A stretch of 64,000 nt of DNA from Modestobacter sp. VKM Ac-2986 (GTDB taxonomy: Bacteria; Actinomycetota; Actinomycetes; Mycobacteriales; Geodermatophilaceae), in contig NZ_JAPVBH010000006.1 in the NCBI RefSeq assembly GCF_026967795.1, forward strand, positions 1 to 64,000, written 5' to 3'. The translations under genes and the position numbers were made by a program. This document shows positions 19,901-28,789 of the stretch, in pieces (position 1 is the first letter of the stretch; each line of letters opens with the position of its first letter). The notes beneath the pieces were generated by a model. It was not told the DNA's origin. It saw only the letters and a program-made list of their open reading frames with translations, and ran no database searches.

Positions 19901-20700
19901 CCACCCTGGCCGAGACCGTCTCCGACAGCATCGTCATCACCCGGCGCAACCTGATCAAGGTCAAGCGGGTGCCCGACCTGATCGTCGCCGCGACCCTCTC
20001 GCCGATCATGTTCGTGGTGCTCTTCCGGTACGTCTTCGGTGGCGCGATCGAGCTGCCCGACGGCATCACCTACGCCGAGTTCCTGCTGCCCGGGATCTTC
20101 GCCCAGACGGTCATCTTCGGGTCCACGATCACCGGGGCGAGCCTCGCCGACGACATGCAGAAGGGGCTCATCGACCGGTTCCGGTCGCTGCCCATGTCGC
20201 GCTCGGCGGTGCTGATCGGTCGCACGGTCGCCGACCTGGGGCTCAACGCCTTCTCCATCATGGTGATGGCGGTGACCGGGCTGCTCGTGGGCTGGCGGAT
20301 CAACAGCTCGATCGCCGAGGCGATCGGTGGGTTCCTCATCCTGCTGGTGTTCGCCTACGCCATCTCCTGGCTCATGGCGCTGGTCGGCCTGCTGGTGCGC
20401 ACGCCCGAGGTCGTCAACAACGCCAGCTTCATCGTGATCTTCCCGCTGACGTTCGTCGCCAACACGTTCGTGCCGCTGGAGAGCTTCCCGACGGCCCTGC
20501 GGCGCTTCGCCGAGTGGAACCCGGTCTCCACGGTGACCCAGGCCTCTCGTGAGCTGTTCGGCAACATCCCGGCGAGTGCACCGGAGCCCGCGGCCTGGTC
20601 GCTGCAGAACCCGGTGCTCTACACGCTGCTGTGGGCGGTGGCGATCCTGGCGGTGTTCATCCCGCTGTCGGTGCGGGCGTACCTCCGCAGCACCCGCTGA
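19897..20700 (+). CDS. ABC-2 type transporter permease, DrrB-like
   Basis: 267-aa membrane component with six predicted helices, paired by ATGA overlap with the ATPase before it. The start region MTTLAETVSDSIVITRRNLIKVKRVPD precedes the first helix; FRSLPMSRSAVLIGR is the ABC-2 family coupling region, and FAEWNPVSTVTQASRELFG the conserved motif before the last helix. It is likely a dimeric exporter of hydrophobic compounds. A hairpin repeat follows the stop codon. Confidence 0.92.
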   Translation: MTTLAETVSDSIVITRRNLIKVKRVPDLIVAATLSPIMFVVLFRYVFGGAIELPDGITYAEFLLPGIFAQTVIFGSTITGASLADDMQKGLIDRFRSLPMSRSAVLIGRTVADLGLNAFSIMVMAVTGLLVGWRINSSIAEAIGGFLILLVFAYAISWLMALVGLLVRTPEVVNNASFIVIFPLTFVANTFVPLESFPTALRRFAEWNPVSTVTQASRELFGNIPASAPEPAAWSLQNPVLYTLLWAVAILAVFIPLSVRAYLRSTR

Positions 20701-20715
20701 GCAGGGGCCTCCTCG

Positions 20716-20760
20716 CCCCCCACCACGCGCAGGCTCGTGGCGGGCCCCTGCGAGGAGGCC
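20716..20760 (+). repeat. Intergenic hairpin repeat, copy C
   Basis: Gapless match of about 37/45 to 6942-6986. The copy sits inside a hairpin whose outer arms GGGGCCTCCTCG and CGAGGAGGCC pair closely, placed just after the ABC permease, so it probably ends that transcript. Confidence 0.7.
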
Positions 20761-20818
20761 GACCCCGGCCGGTCGTCCAGGTGACGGCCGGCCGGGGTGC
20801 GGGACGAAGATGGGGACG

Positions 20819-22897
20819 ATGAGCACCGCTGAACCGGCTGCGACGCCGGCACCCGAGACCCTGTCCCCGGCCAACCCGTTCGCGGCCCCCTCGACGCTGC
20901 CCTACGAGCTGCCGCCCTTCGCCGACATCACCCTCGAGCACTGCCGCGAGGCGCTGGTGGCCGGGATGGCGGCCCAGCGGGCCGAGGTCGCCGCGCTGCT
21001 CGCCGACCCGGCCGCGCCCACCTTCGACAACACCGTGGTCGCCCTCGAGCGCTCCGGTGCGCTGCTGGGCCGGGCCGAGGCCGTCTTCTGGAACCTCTCC
21101 TCGTCGATGTCCAGCGACGAGCTGCGCGGGATCGAGCGCGAGGTGGCGCCGCTGTCGGCCGCGCACTCCGACGCGCTGCGGCTGGACCCGGCGCTGTTCG
21201 CCCGGATCGACGCCGTGCACGCCGGCCGGCACGAGGCGGGGCTGGACGACGAGCAGCTGCGCCTGGTCGAGCGGTACCACCTGGACTTCGTGCTCGCCGG
21301 GGCCGGACTCGACGACGCCGGGCGCGAGCAGCTCCGCGAGCTCAACCAGCGGCTGTCGGAGCTGTCGACCACCTTCGGGCAGAACCTGGTCGTGGCCACC
21401 GAGGCCGCCGCGGTGCTGGTCACCGACGCCGCCCAGCTCGACGGTCTGAGCCCGGCCGAGGTCGAGGCCGCGGCCGGGGCGGCCACCGAGCGCGGGCAGG
21501 AGGGCTTCCTGCTCACCCTGGTGCTGCCCTCGGGTCAGCCGGCGATGGCCAAGCTGCGCGACCGGGAGCTGCGACACCGGCTGCACGAGGCCTCGCTGAC
21601 CCGCGCCTCGGCCGGTGAGCACGACAACGGGCCGATCGCCGCGGAGATGGCCCACCTGCGCGCCGTCCGCGCCCGGCTGCTGGGCTTCGACACCCACGCC
21701 GACCTGATCGCCGCCGACCAGACCGCCCGCACGTCGGCCGCCGTCGACGAGCTGCTCGGTGCACTGGTCACCCCGGCGATGGCCAACGCGCGCGCCGAGG
21801 CCGAGGTGCTCGCCGAGCTCGCCGCCGCCGACGGCGTCGAGCTGGCCGCCTGGGACTGGGCGTACTACTCCGAGCGGGTGCGCGCCGAGCGCTACGCCGT
21901 CGACAGCGGTGCCCTGCGCCCGTGGTTCGAGCTGGACCGGGTGCTCGTCGACGGTGTGTTCCGTGCCGCCGAGCTGCTCTACGGCTGCACGTTCACCCCG
22001 CGCCCGGACCTGCAGGGCTACCACCCCGACGTCCGGGTCTGGGAGGTCTTCGGCGCCGACGGTGCAGCGGTCGGGCTCTACCTCGGCGACTTCTTCGCCC
22101 GCGACGGCAAGCGCGGCGGGGCCTGGATGAGCTCCTTCGTCGACCAGTCGGAGCTGCTGGGCACCCGCCCGGTCGTCTTCAACTGCCTCAACGTCACCCG
22201 GGCCGCGGCCGGTCAGCCCACGCTGCTGACCATGGACGAGGTCACCACCCTCTTCCACGAGTTCGGACACGCGCTGCACGGGCTCTTCTCCGCCGTCACC
22301 TACCCGCGGTTCTCCGGCACCAGCGTGCCGCGGGACTTCGTGGAGTACCCGAGCCAGGTCAACGAGATGTGGGCGCTGTGGCCGGAGGTGCTCTCGCACT
22401 ACGCCCGGCACGTGGAGACCGGCGAGCCGCTCGCCCAGGACGCCGTCGACGCGATGGAGGCCGCCGCGCTGTGGGGCGAGGGCTTCGCCACCGTCGAGTA
22501 CCTGGGCGCCACGCTGCTGGACCAGGCCTGGCACCGGCTCACCCCCGACACCGAGGTCACCGACGCGCAGGCGTTCGAGGCCCGGGCGCTCGCCGACGCC
22601 GGCGTCGCCTTCGACCTGGTGCCCCCGCGCTACCGGACGACGTACTTCCAGCACGTCTTCGCCGGCGGCTACTCGGCCGGCTACTACTCCTACATCTGGT
22701 CGGAGGTGCTCGACGCCGACACCGTGGAGTGGTTCAAGGAGAACGGCGGGCTGCGCCGGGAGAACGGCGACGTCTTCCGCGGCCGGCTGCTGTCCCGTGG
22801 CGGCTCGGTCGACCCGCTGGGCGCCTTCCGCGCCGTGCGCGGCCGGGACGCCGACACCGGCCCGCTGCTCCGCCGCCGCGGCCTCACCCCGGCCTGA
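20819..22897 (+). CDS. M3 family zinc metallopeptidase (oligopeptidase)
   Basis: 692-aa cytosolic oligopeptidase of the thimet/Dcp group, degrading short peptides. The zinc motif HEFGH is at LFHEFGHALHGLFSAV (~residue 479), and the third ligand Glu lies about 28 residues later in SQVNEMWALWPE. C-terminal QHVFAGGYSAGYYSYIWSEVLDAD carries the Tyr/His substrate residues of the family. Two ATGs at 20810 and 20819; 20819 has a GAAGAT hexamer 7 nt upstream as in neighbours. The stop is followed by a perfect terminator. Confidence 0.95.
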   Translation: MSTAEPAATPAPETLSPANPFAAPSTLPYELPPFADITLEHCREALVAGMAAQRAEVAALLADPAAPTFDNTVVALERSGALLGRAEAVFWNLSSSMSSDELRGIEREVAPLSAAHSDALRLDPALFARIDAVHAGRHEAGLDDEQLRLVERYHLDFVLAGAGLDDAGREQLRELNQRLSELSTTFGQNLVVATEAAAVLVTDAAQLDGLSPAEVEAAAGAATERGQEGFLLTLVLPSGQPAMAKLRDRELRHRLHEASLTRASAGEHDNGPIAAEMAHLRAVRARLLGFDTHADLIAADQTARTSAAVDELLGALVTPAMANARAEAEVLAELAAADGVELAAWDWAYYSERVRAERYAVDSGALRPWFELDRVLVDGVFRAAELLYGCTFTPRPDLQGYHPDVRVWEVFGADGAAVGLYLGDFFARDGKRGGAWMSSFVDQSELLGTRPVVFNCLNVTRAAAGQPTLLTMDEVTTLFHEFGHALHGLFSAVTYPRFSGTSVPRDFVEYPSQVNEMWALWPEVLSHYARHVETGEPLAQDAVDAMEAAALWGEGFATVEYLGATLLDQAWHRLTPDTEVTDAQAFEARALADAGVAFDLVPPRYRTTYFQHVFAGGYSAGYYSYIWSEVLDADTVEWFKENGGLRRENGDVFRGRLLSRGGSVDPLGAFRAVRGRDADTGPLLRRRGLTPA

Positions 22898-22902
22898 CGT
22901 GG

Positions 22903-22935
22903 GTGGGCTCCGCGGACGACGTCCGCGGAGCCCAC
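22903..22935. terminator. Bidirectional terminator hairpin
   Basis: Perfect 15-bp stem (22903-22917 with 22921-22935) and a 3-nt loop between the convergent M3 peptidase and lipoprotein genes. Confidence 0.85.
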
Positions 22936-22979
22936 CGCCGTCCCACCTGCGCCCGGGCAGGACCGCCTGCGGGGAGGGG

Positions 22980-23210
22980 TCAGTACATGTCGTCGACGTA
23001 CTCCGGCGCCTCGCCGGCCGGGAAGTCCTCGTAACCGGGCGGGGGCTGCTCGCCGTCCGGCGCGCAGGCGAGACCGGAGTCCGAGGGGTCCACGGTGCGC
23101 ACCGGGTGCTCGCCGGAACTGCAGACGCGCTCCCGGTAGGAGCAGCCGCTCGCGCCCGCCGCCGTGAGCACGAGCAGCGGGACCAGCAGGGTCGTCAGGC
23201 GCCTCGACAC
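22980..23210 (-). CDS. Small secreted lipoprotein (SCO0607-like)
   Basis: 76 aa. A basic n-region (MSRR), a hydrophobic core and the lipobox ASGC (cleavage before Cys23) mark a lipoprotein. The mature part CSYRERVCSSGEHPV, then GLACAPDGEQPPPGYEDFPAGEAPEYVDDMY, matches the pattern I recall for SCO0607-type lipoproteins: two more Cys and a PPxGY...PEYVDD tail. Function unknown. Confidence 0.78.
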   Translation of the reverse strand: MSRRLTTLLVPLLVLTAAGASGCSYRERVCSSGEHPVRTVDPSDSGLACAPDGEQPPPGYEDFPAGEAPEYVDDMY

Positions 23211-23249
23211 GACGCGCAGCCTACGGAGCCGGCCCGGCGCCCGGGGGCC

Positions 23250-23594
23250 TCAGAGCCAGGGGAGCTCGAGCACCAGGTCCAGGTCGTCGGGCGCGGCGCC
23301 GTCCCGCACCAGGCGGTTGGGCTGGCGGTGGCCGCAGGCGGTGCAGCGGTGCACCACCTGCCAGCCCTTGCCCGACTTCTCCACCAGGCCGATCGGCTCC
23401 ATCAGCTGCCGGCACTCGCTGGCCCGGTCCCCGGGCAGCTCGTCGACGTGCAGCGACCACAGGCACCACGGGCAGTGGTTGCGGTAGTGGCCGTCGGTGT
23501 TGGCCGGCACCAGCGTCGAGCAGTGCCCGCAGACGAAGTCGGTGTTCTCCGCCCGCCGCCCGCGGGCCCGCCCGCCGTCCACCGTGCTGGTCAC
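23250..23594 (-). CDS. RNHCP-domain zinc-ribbon protein
   Basis: 114-aa small protein with two CxxC pairs: FVCGHC and HCPWCLWS, with another pair CTACGH near the C-terminus, and the family-naming motif RNHCPWCLWSLHVD. Probably binds zinc and nucleic acid or ribosome parts; function unproven. It starts 8 nt after greA and is likely in its operon. Confidence 0.85.
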   Translation of the reverse strand: MTSTVDGGRARGRRAENTDFVCGHCSTLVPANTDGHYRNHCPWCLWSLHVDELPGDRASECRQLMEPIGLVEKSGKGWQVVHRCTACGHRQPNRLVRDGAAPDDLDLVLELPWL

Positions 23595-23602
23595 GCGCTC
23601 GC

Positions 23603-24109
23603 TCAGGGGACGAACGGCTCGACGGCCAGGACCTTGACCGAGATCGTCTTGCCGTTGGGCGCGGTGTAGGTGACCGTCTCGTCCGGCGCGGCACCGATGA
23701 TGGCCGCGCCCAGGGCCGACTCGGGGGAGTAGACGGTGAGGTCGGTCGTGCCGGCGATCTCGCGCGAGCCCAGCAGGAACTTCTCGGTGTCGTCCTCGTC
23801 GCCGTCGAAGGCGATGGTGATGACCGTGCCGAGCGCGGCGTTGGTGGCCTCGGTGGGCGCGGCGCCGACCTGGGCCTTGCGCAGCAGGTCGGTGAGCTGG
23901 CGGATGCGGCCCTCGGCCTTGCCCTGCTCCTCGCGCGCCGCGTGGTAGCCGCCGTTCTCCTTGAGGTCGCCCTCCTCGCGGCGGTCGTTGATCTCCTTGG
24001 CCATGGCCGGGCGGTTTGCGATCAGCTGGTCGAGCTCGGCCCGCAGCCGGTCATGGGCCTCCTGGGTCAACCAGACGCCCTGGTCCTGCTGGTCGGTGGG
24101 GGATCCCAC
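23603..24109 (-). CDS. greA: Transcription elongation factor GreA
   Basis: Binds the RNA polymerase secondary channel and stimulates cleavage of backtracked transcripts. 168 aa from GTG 24109, with GGAG 7 nt upstream. The N-terminal coiled coil (residues ~15-85) has the acidic tip [21 protein letters not shown] with its conserved Asp and Glu, followed by the FKBP-like C-domain ([21 protein letters not shown]). A long upstream extension of the frame is not conserved-looking. greA next to mca is the mycobacterial order. Confidence 0.96.
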   Translation of the reverse strand: MGSPTDQQDQGVWLTQEAHDRLRAELDQLIANRPAMAKEINDRREEGDLKENGGYHAAREEQGKAEGRIRQLTDLLRKAQVGAAPTEATNAALGTVITIAFDGDEDDTEKFLLGSREIAGTTDLTVYSPESALGAAIIGAAPDETVTYTAPNGKTISVKVLAVEPFVP

Positions 24110-24347
24110 GGATGACTCCCGGTGCTCATGAGGCGACCCCCGGCGACGGGGGTCCTCTCTGGTCAATCCGGGCAACCTAACACCGGCAGGTGGCCGTGTG
24201 CAGCCGTCCACAGGACGCCGACGTGGCGCGGGGCACACCAGGGGAGGCCCGGGTGCCCGGCCGGAGGGCCCGGGGGAGGGGGATGATGGGAGGCCAGCAG
24301 CACGGCATCGTCGGGCACGGGCCCGACGGGCGCAGCGAGGAGAGATC

Positions 24348-25235
24348 GTGACCGAACCGGACCAGTTGCGCCTGCTCGCGGTGCACGCCCACCCCGACGA
24401 CGAGTCGAGCAAGGGCGCCGCGACCATGGCCAAGTACGTCGCCGAGGGCGCCCGCGTCCTGGTGGCCACCTGCACCGGTGGTGAGCGTGGCTCGGTGCTC
24501 AACCCGGCGATGGACCGCCCCGAGGTGTGGGAGCGGATGACCGAGATCCGCGCCGCGGAGATGGACCGCGCCCGCGAGATCCTCGGCGTCGAGCAGGAGT
24601 TCCTCGGCTTCGTCGACTCCGGCCTGCCTGAGGGCGACCCGCTGCCGCCGCTGCCGGAGGGCTGCTTCGCGCTGGTGCCCCTCGAGGAGGCCGCCGCGCC
24701 GCTGGTCGAGCTGATCCGCCGCTTCAAGCCGCAGGTGATGACCACCTACGACGAGCGCGGTGGCTACCCGCACCCCGACCACATCAAGACCCACGAGGTC
24801 TCGATGTACGCCTTCGAGGCCGCCGCCGACCCCGACCGGTACCCCGACCTGGGCGAGCCGTGGCAGGTCAGCAAGGTCTACTACCAGATGGGCTTCACCC
24901 TCCCGCGCACGAAGGCGCTGCACGAGGCGGTGCTGGCCACCGGCGGTGAGTCGCCGTACACGGAGTGGCTGGCCAACTGGGACCCGGCCAACGACATCTC
25001 CCACCGGGTGACCACGCGGGTGCCGTGCGCCGAGTACTTCCCGGTGCGGGACGCCGCGCTGATCGCCCACGCCACGCAGATCGACCCGACCGGGCGCTGG
25101 TTCTCCGTGCCGCTGGACCTGCAGACCCAGACCTGGCCGACCGAGGACTACGAGCTGGTGCGCTCGGTGGTCGACGCCTCGACGCCCGAGGACGACCTGT
25201 TCGCCGGCGTCCGCACCTCCGAGCGCGTCTCGTGA
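24348..25235 (+). CDS. mca: Mycothiol S-conjugate amidase Mca
   Basis: Zinc amidase that cleaves mycothiol-toxin conjugates to mercapturic acids for export; a marker of mycothiol-producing actinobacteria. 295 aa from GTG 24348, with GAGGAG 5 nt upstream. Zinc ligands AHPDDE (residues ~13-17) and PHPDH (His) later match the LmbE/PIG-L deacetylase fold; [17 protein letters not shown] and [10 protein letters not shown] fit Mca rather than MshB. It overlaps the next small gene by GTGA. Confidence 0.95.
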   Translation: MTEPDQLRLLAVHAHPDDESSKGAATMAKYVAEGARVLVATCTGGERGSVLNPAMDRPEVWERMTEIRAAEMDRAREILGVEQEFLGFVDSGLPEGDPLPPLPEGCFALVPLEEAAAPLVELIRRFKPQVMTTYDERGGYPHPDHIKTHEVSMYAFEAAADPDRYPDLGEPWQVSKVYYQMGFTLPRTKALHEAVLATGGESPYTEWLANWDPANDISHRVTTRVPCAEYFPVRDAALIAHATQIDPTGRWFSVPLDLQTQTWPTEDYELVRSVVDASTPEDDLFAGVRTSERVS

Positions 25236-25573
25236 CCGAGGCGTGGACGGTCCTGGCCGCCGCCCAGCAGCAGGTGCCCGAGGACGTCGGCAAGGCCGGC
25301 CCGCTGGGGCTGCTGATGATGGTCCTGCTGCTCATCGTTGTGCTGTTCCTGGGCCGGTCGATGGGCCGGCACATCAAGAAGGTCCCGGTCAGCTTCGACC
25401 CGGCCGACCAGCCGGTCTCGGTGCCCGACAGCCCCGCGGAGCTGATCGACGGCCCGCAGCCGCGGCAGGTCCCGCAGCCGGGGCAGGAGCTGCTGGACAC
25501 CCTGCGCCGGGCACCGCTGGCCATCGAGCCGCCGCGCCCCGGGGACGACGGCCGGCCGCAGCCCCGGGGCTGA
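25232..25573 (+). CDS. Small single-pass membrane protein (Rv1083-like)
   Basis: 113 aa: short N-terminal extracellular part, one transmembrane helix (~residues 27-45), then a Pro-rich cytoplasmic tail. GTG 25232 overlaps the stop of mca, so the two are coupled, as Rv1082-Rv1083 are in Mycobacterium. Function unknown. Confidence 0.75.
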   Translation: MTEAWTVLAAAQQQVPEDVGKAGPLGLLMMVLLLIVVLFLGRSMGRHIKKVPVSFDPADQPVSVPDSPAELIDGPQPRQVPQPGQELLDTLRRAPLAIEPPRPGDDGRPQPRG

Positions 25574-25594
25574 CGGCCGGCCGCGCCCTGCGGC

Positions 25595-26155
25595 CTACCA
25601 GCGGTGCGCCACGTCGATGACCAGTCGGTCACCGGCGGCGCCGGGGAGCACGGACACCCGGAAGGGCAGTGTCGCGCGGGTCCCGACGGCGAGGGTGGTG
25701 TAGCCCTCGAAGCTCCCCGCCCAGGCCACCTGGCGGAGCGTGCGGTAGCCGGTCACCGGCACGACCGAGCGCTCGTCGGCCACGCGCACGGTCGGCCGGC
25801 CGGCCGCGTCGTACGCCGGTGCGTGCACCACGACCTGCAGCGCGGCGCCGCCGAGGACGGGCACCGGCGTGCCCGAGCCGTCCCGGTGCACGACCGGGAC
25901 GTAGCGGACGTCGTACCCGCCGAGCGGGCGGCCGCGGAGGTCGACCACCAGACGGTCGAAGCAGGCGTGCTGGCCGGCGCGGACACCGGTCACGGCGACG
26001 CCGGCCGAGGTGCCGGCGTCTCTCTCGGGGGTCGAGCCCCAGGTGATGCCGCAGTAGGAGGCGGCGGCCGTGGCCGGGCCGGTGAGGCCCAGCACGGACC
26101 CCGCGCTCACGGCGAGGACGAGCAGGAGACGGGACAGGGGACGGGGACGGTTCAT
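25595..26155 (-). CDS. Secreted AMIN-like domain protein
   Basis: 186 aa. Signal peptide MNRPRPLSRLLLVLAVSAGS with cleavage near ATAAAS; start ATG 26155 has AGGAGG 6 nt upstream. The mature domain is a beta sandwich with FDRLVVDLRGRPLGGYDVRYVP and VPVTGYRTLRQVAWAGSFEG, matching the AMIN-like domain of actinobacterial secreted (lipo)proteins, which may bind cell-wall polymers. Two Cys (YCGITW, HACFDRL) could form a disulfide. Confidence 0.8.
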   Translation of the reverse strand: MNRPRPLSRLLLVLAVSAGSVLGLTGPATAAASYCGITWGSTPERDAGTSAGVAVTGVRAGQHACFDRLVVDLRGRPLGGYDVRYVPVVHRDGSGTPVPVLGGAALQVVVHAPAYDAAGRPTVRVADERSVVPVTGYRTLRQVAWAGSFEGYTTLAVGTRATLPFRVSVLPGAAGDRLVIDVAHRW

Positions 26156-26363
26156 GGCGGACCTCCTGGTGTGATGTGCGCCACAGAGAGCGTCCTGCGA
26201 CACGCCGGTCGGCACCAGATCCCGAGGGACACAGCGACCGCCGAACTCGCGCGTGCCCGTTGGTCACTTCTCGTCGTCGTTGTCCAGCGCCACCGTCCGG
26301 GGTGGCCGCGGCGCCGTGGGCGGCGGTCCGCTCAGAGCGCAACGGCGGGAGGGTGCAGCGGCT

Positions 26364-26378
26364 GATTACATGATTACA
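26364..26378 (+). promoter_or_regulatory. Tandem GATTACA repeat, putative operator
   Basis: GATTACA occurs twice with an 8-nt period (26364-26370, 26372-26378), 32 nt before the GTG of the next gene. It is strikingly AT-rich for this window and overlaps the likely promoter. Confidence 0.45.
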
Positions 26379-26410
26379 GTCGGGTCGTCCGCATCCCTGA
26401 GGAGGAACCC

Positions 26411-26989
26411 GTGCACGCACACCACCGTTTCCCGCCCGAGGGCTTCCCCGGTCGTGGCCGGGCCCGTGGCCGGTCCGCCGACGCCCCGCCGCCGGTCGAG
26501 CGCGCCGAGGTCGCCGGCTGGTTCGCCGGCCGGCTGCCCGACGGGTGGTTCACCGGACCGGTCGAGCTGAGCATCGACCGCGACGAGATCACCGTCGTCG
26601 GCGCCGTCCCCGAGCCCGACGCCGGCGACGGCGACCCGACCGCCGCCCGCGCCGGCCGCATCGCCCGCTTCCGCGAGCAGACCCGCGGCCAGCGGATGGA
26701 GATCGCCGACGCCGCCCAGGCCCGCTACGGCCGGTCGGTCGCCTGGGGCGCCACCTGTGGCGACGTCCGCGAGGTGTTCACCACCCTGTCGGTGCCGGTG
26801 ATGACCCGGCTGCGCCAGCCCGAGCGGATGGTCCTGGACACCCTGGTCGACGCCGGGGTCGCCCGGTCCCGGTCGGAGGCGCTGGTCTGGGCCGTCCGGC
26901 TGGTCGGTGAGCACAGCGACGACTGGCTGACCGAGCTGCGCGAGGCCATGGCCCACGTCGAGGAGGTCCGCGCCCGCGGGCCCCGCTGA
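26411..26989 (+). CDS. Hypothetical protein with possible RHH-like C-terminus
   Basis: 192 aa from GTG 26411, with a strong GAGGAGG 5 nt upstream. I do not recognise the family. The N-terminus is Pro/Arg/Gly-rich; the middle has WFAGRLPDGWFTGPVELSID and RIARFREQTRGQRMEIAD. The C-terminal part (MTRLRQPERMVLDTLVDAGV, then ARSRSEALVWAVRLV) has the strand-helix-turn-helix spacing of ribbon-helix-helix proteins. No toxin partner is adjacent; a geranylgeranyl reductase follows. Could be an autoregulator given the repeat upstream. Confidence 0.6.
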   Translation: MHAHHRFPPEGFPGRGRARGRSADAPPPVERAEVAGWFAGRLPDGWFTGPVELSIDRDEITVVGAVPEPDAGDGDPTAARAGRIARFREQTRGQRMEIADAAQARYGRSVAWGATCGDVREVFTTLSVPVMTRLRQPERMVLDTLVDAGVARSRSEALVWAVRLVGEHSDDWLTELREAMAHVEEVRARGPR

Positions 26990-27031
26990 CGGTCCGCCGG
27001 GCCCGTCGCCGGGCAGGGGACACTGGACCGC

Positions 27032-28282
27032 GTGCCTGAGACCGCAGACCCGACCGACACCGACGTGCTCGTGGTCGGTGCCGGTCCGGCCGGCTCCGCG
27101 GCCGCGGCCTGGGCCGCCCGGGACGGCGCCGACGTCGTCCTGGCCGACGCCGCCGTGTTCCCCCGGGACAAGACCTGCGGCGACGGGCTGACCCCGCGGG
27201 CGATCGCCGAGCTGGACCTGCTGGGGCTCGGCGACTGGGTCCGCGGGCACGCCCGCAACCGGGGCCTGCGCGCGTCCGGCTTCGGCCAGGAGCTGCTGCT
27301 GCCCTGGCCCGGCGGTGCGCTGCCCGACCACGGTGGCGCGGTGCCGCGGACGCAGCTCGACGCCCGCATCCGGCAGGTCGCGCTGGACTCCGGGGCCGCG
27401 CCGCTGGAGGGCGCCCGGGCCGTGGACGTCGAGCGCGAGGGCGACCGGGTGTCCGCGGTGGTGTTCCGCCGTCCCGACGACACGACGACGACGGTGCGCT
27501 GCCGGAAGCTGGTCGTGGCCGACGGCGTCCGCTCGCCGCTGGGCAGGGTGCTGGGCCGGGAGTGGCACCAGGACACCGCCTACGGCGTCGCCGCCCGCGG
27601 CTACGTGACCAGCGGCCGCAGCGACGACGAGTGGATCTCCTCCCACCTGGAGCTCCGCGGCGCCGAGGGGGAGCTGCTGTCGGGCTACGGCTGGGTCTTC
27701 CCGCTGGGCGCCGCGGCAGGCGAGGTGAACGTCGGGGTCGGCACGCTGGCCACCGGGAAGCGCCCGGCCGAGGTGCGGCTGCGCAGCCTGCTGGAGCTCT
27801 ACACCGACCAGCGGCGCCAGGAGTGGCAGATCGAGGGCGCGGTGCGGGCCCCGGCGTCCGCGCTGCTGCCGATGGGCGGGGCCGTGTCCGGGGTGGCCGG
27901 GCGCAACTGGGCGCTGGTCGGCGACGCCGCCGGGTGCGTCAACCCGCTCAACGGCGAGGGCATCGACTACGGCCTGGAGACCGGCCGCGAGGTGGTCGGG
28001 CTGTTCGGCGAGGACGACTGGTCGCAGGCCTGGCCGGCGACCCTGCGCCGGCACTACGGCGAGGCGTTCTCCATCGCCCGCCGGCTGGCCGGGCTGCTCA
28101 CCGTGCCGCGGCTGCTCCCGGCGGCCGGCCCGGTGGGCATGCGGTCGAAGGTGCTGATGACCGTCGCGCTGCGGGTGATGGGCAACCTGGTCACCGAGTC
28201 CGACCGGGACGTCGTCGCCCGCGCCTGGCGGCTGGCCGGCCGCGCCTCCCTGCGCCTGGACCACCGCCCGCCCTTCACCTGA
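27032..28282 (+). CDS. Geranylgeranyl reductase family FAD enzyme (MenJ-like)
   Basis: FAD-dependent reductase, probably partially saturating the menaquinone isoprenoid tail as MenJ does in Mycobacterium. 416 aa. Dinucleotide site VLVVGAGPAGSAAAAWAARDGADVVLAD at the N-terminus, then DKTCGDGLTPRA (family CGxG-type motif), and the C-terminal FAD motif WALVGDAAGCVNPLNGEGIDYGLETG. GACACT at 27019-27024 lies 7 nt before the GTG, fitting a leaderless start. Substrate is inferred, not proven. Confidence 0.88.
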   Translation: MPETADPTDTDVLVVGAGPAGSAAAAWAARDGADVVLADAAVFPRDKTCGDGLTPRAIAELDLLGLGDWVRGHARNRGLRASGFGQELLLPWPGGALPDHGGAVPRTQLDARIRQVALDSGAAPLEGARAVDVEREGDRVSAVVFRRPDDTTTTVRCRKLVVADGVRSPLGRVLGREWHQDTAYGVAARGYVTSGRSDDEWISSHLELRGAEGELLSGYGWVFPLGAAAGEVNVGVGTLATGKRPAEVRLRSLLELYTDQRRQEWQIEGAVRAPASALLPMGGAVSGVAGRNWALVGDAAGCVNPLNGEGIDYGLETGREVVGLFGEDDWSQAWPATLRRHYGEAFSIARRLAGLLTVPRLLPAAGPVGMRSKVLMTVALRVMGNLVTESDRDVVARAWRLAGRASLRLDHRPPFT

Positions 28283-28300
28283 TCAGGGCAGGATCGCGCC

Positions 28301-28789
28301 GTGCGGATCGCGGGGGTGCTGGGTCGTGTCGGTGCCGAGGGCGTCGACCACGGCCTGACCCTCGCCGCCCCCGTCGACGACGTCTGGGCCGCGCTGGTGG
28401 AGCCCGACCGGGCCGCCGCCTGGCTGGGCCGCCTCGAGCCGGGGCCGCAGCGGGCCGGTGACCGGTTCGCCGTCCGGCACGACGGGACGACGACGTCGGA
28501 GCACACGGTGGTGACCTGGGCACCGGGCCGCCGGCTGGAGCTGACCTGGGAGTTCCCCGGCGAGCAGCCCAGCCGCCTGGCCGTCGCGCTCGCCCCGACG
28601 GCCGCCGGGACCCGGCTCGCCCTGCGGCACACCGGTCTCGAGGACCCGGTCGCCTACGCGGCCGGCTGGCACCGGCATCTGGAGCACCTCGGAGCGCACC
28701 TGGCCGGCGCGCAGGGCCCGCCGGCCTGGGCCGGCTACGACGAGCTGGTCGAGCGCTACCGGGTCGTTCAGACGAAGGGCGAGTTGTAG
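28301..28789 (+). CDS. SRPBCC (AHSA1/START-like) domain protein
   Basis: 162 aa lipid- or ligand-binding helix-grip protein: VDHGLTLAAPVDDVWAALVEPDRAAAWLG, then VVTWAPGRRLELTW and the AAGTRLALRHTGL strand, and a C-terminal helix WHRHLEHLGAHLAG. The GTG start follows CAGGAT by 6 nt. The last 22 bases overlap the 3' end of the convergent hemolysin III gene. Function unknown. Confidence 0.85.
   Translation: MRIAGVLGRVGAEGVDHGLTLAAPVDDVWAALVEPDRAAAWLGRLEPGPQRAGDRFAVRHDGTTTSEHTVVTWAPGRRLELTWEFPGEQPSRLAVALAPTAAGTRLALRHTGLEDPVAYAAGWHRHLEHLGAHLAGAQGPPAWAGYDELVERYRVVQTKGEL

Noticed and set aside
24110-24745. N-terminal extension of greA of over 200 codons
   Set aside because: GreA normally begins near GTG 24109, which has a Shine-Dalgarno site; the extension overlaps mca's promoter and start on the other strand.
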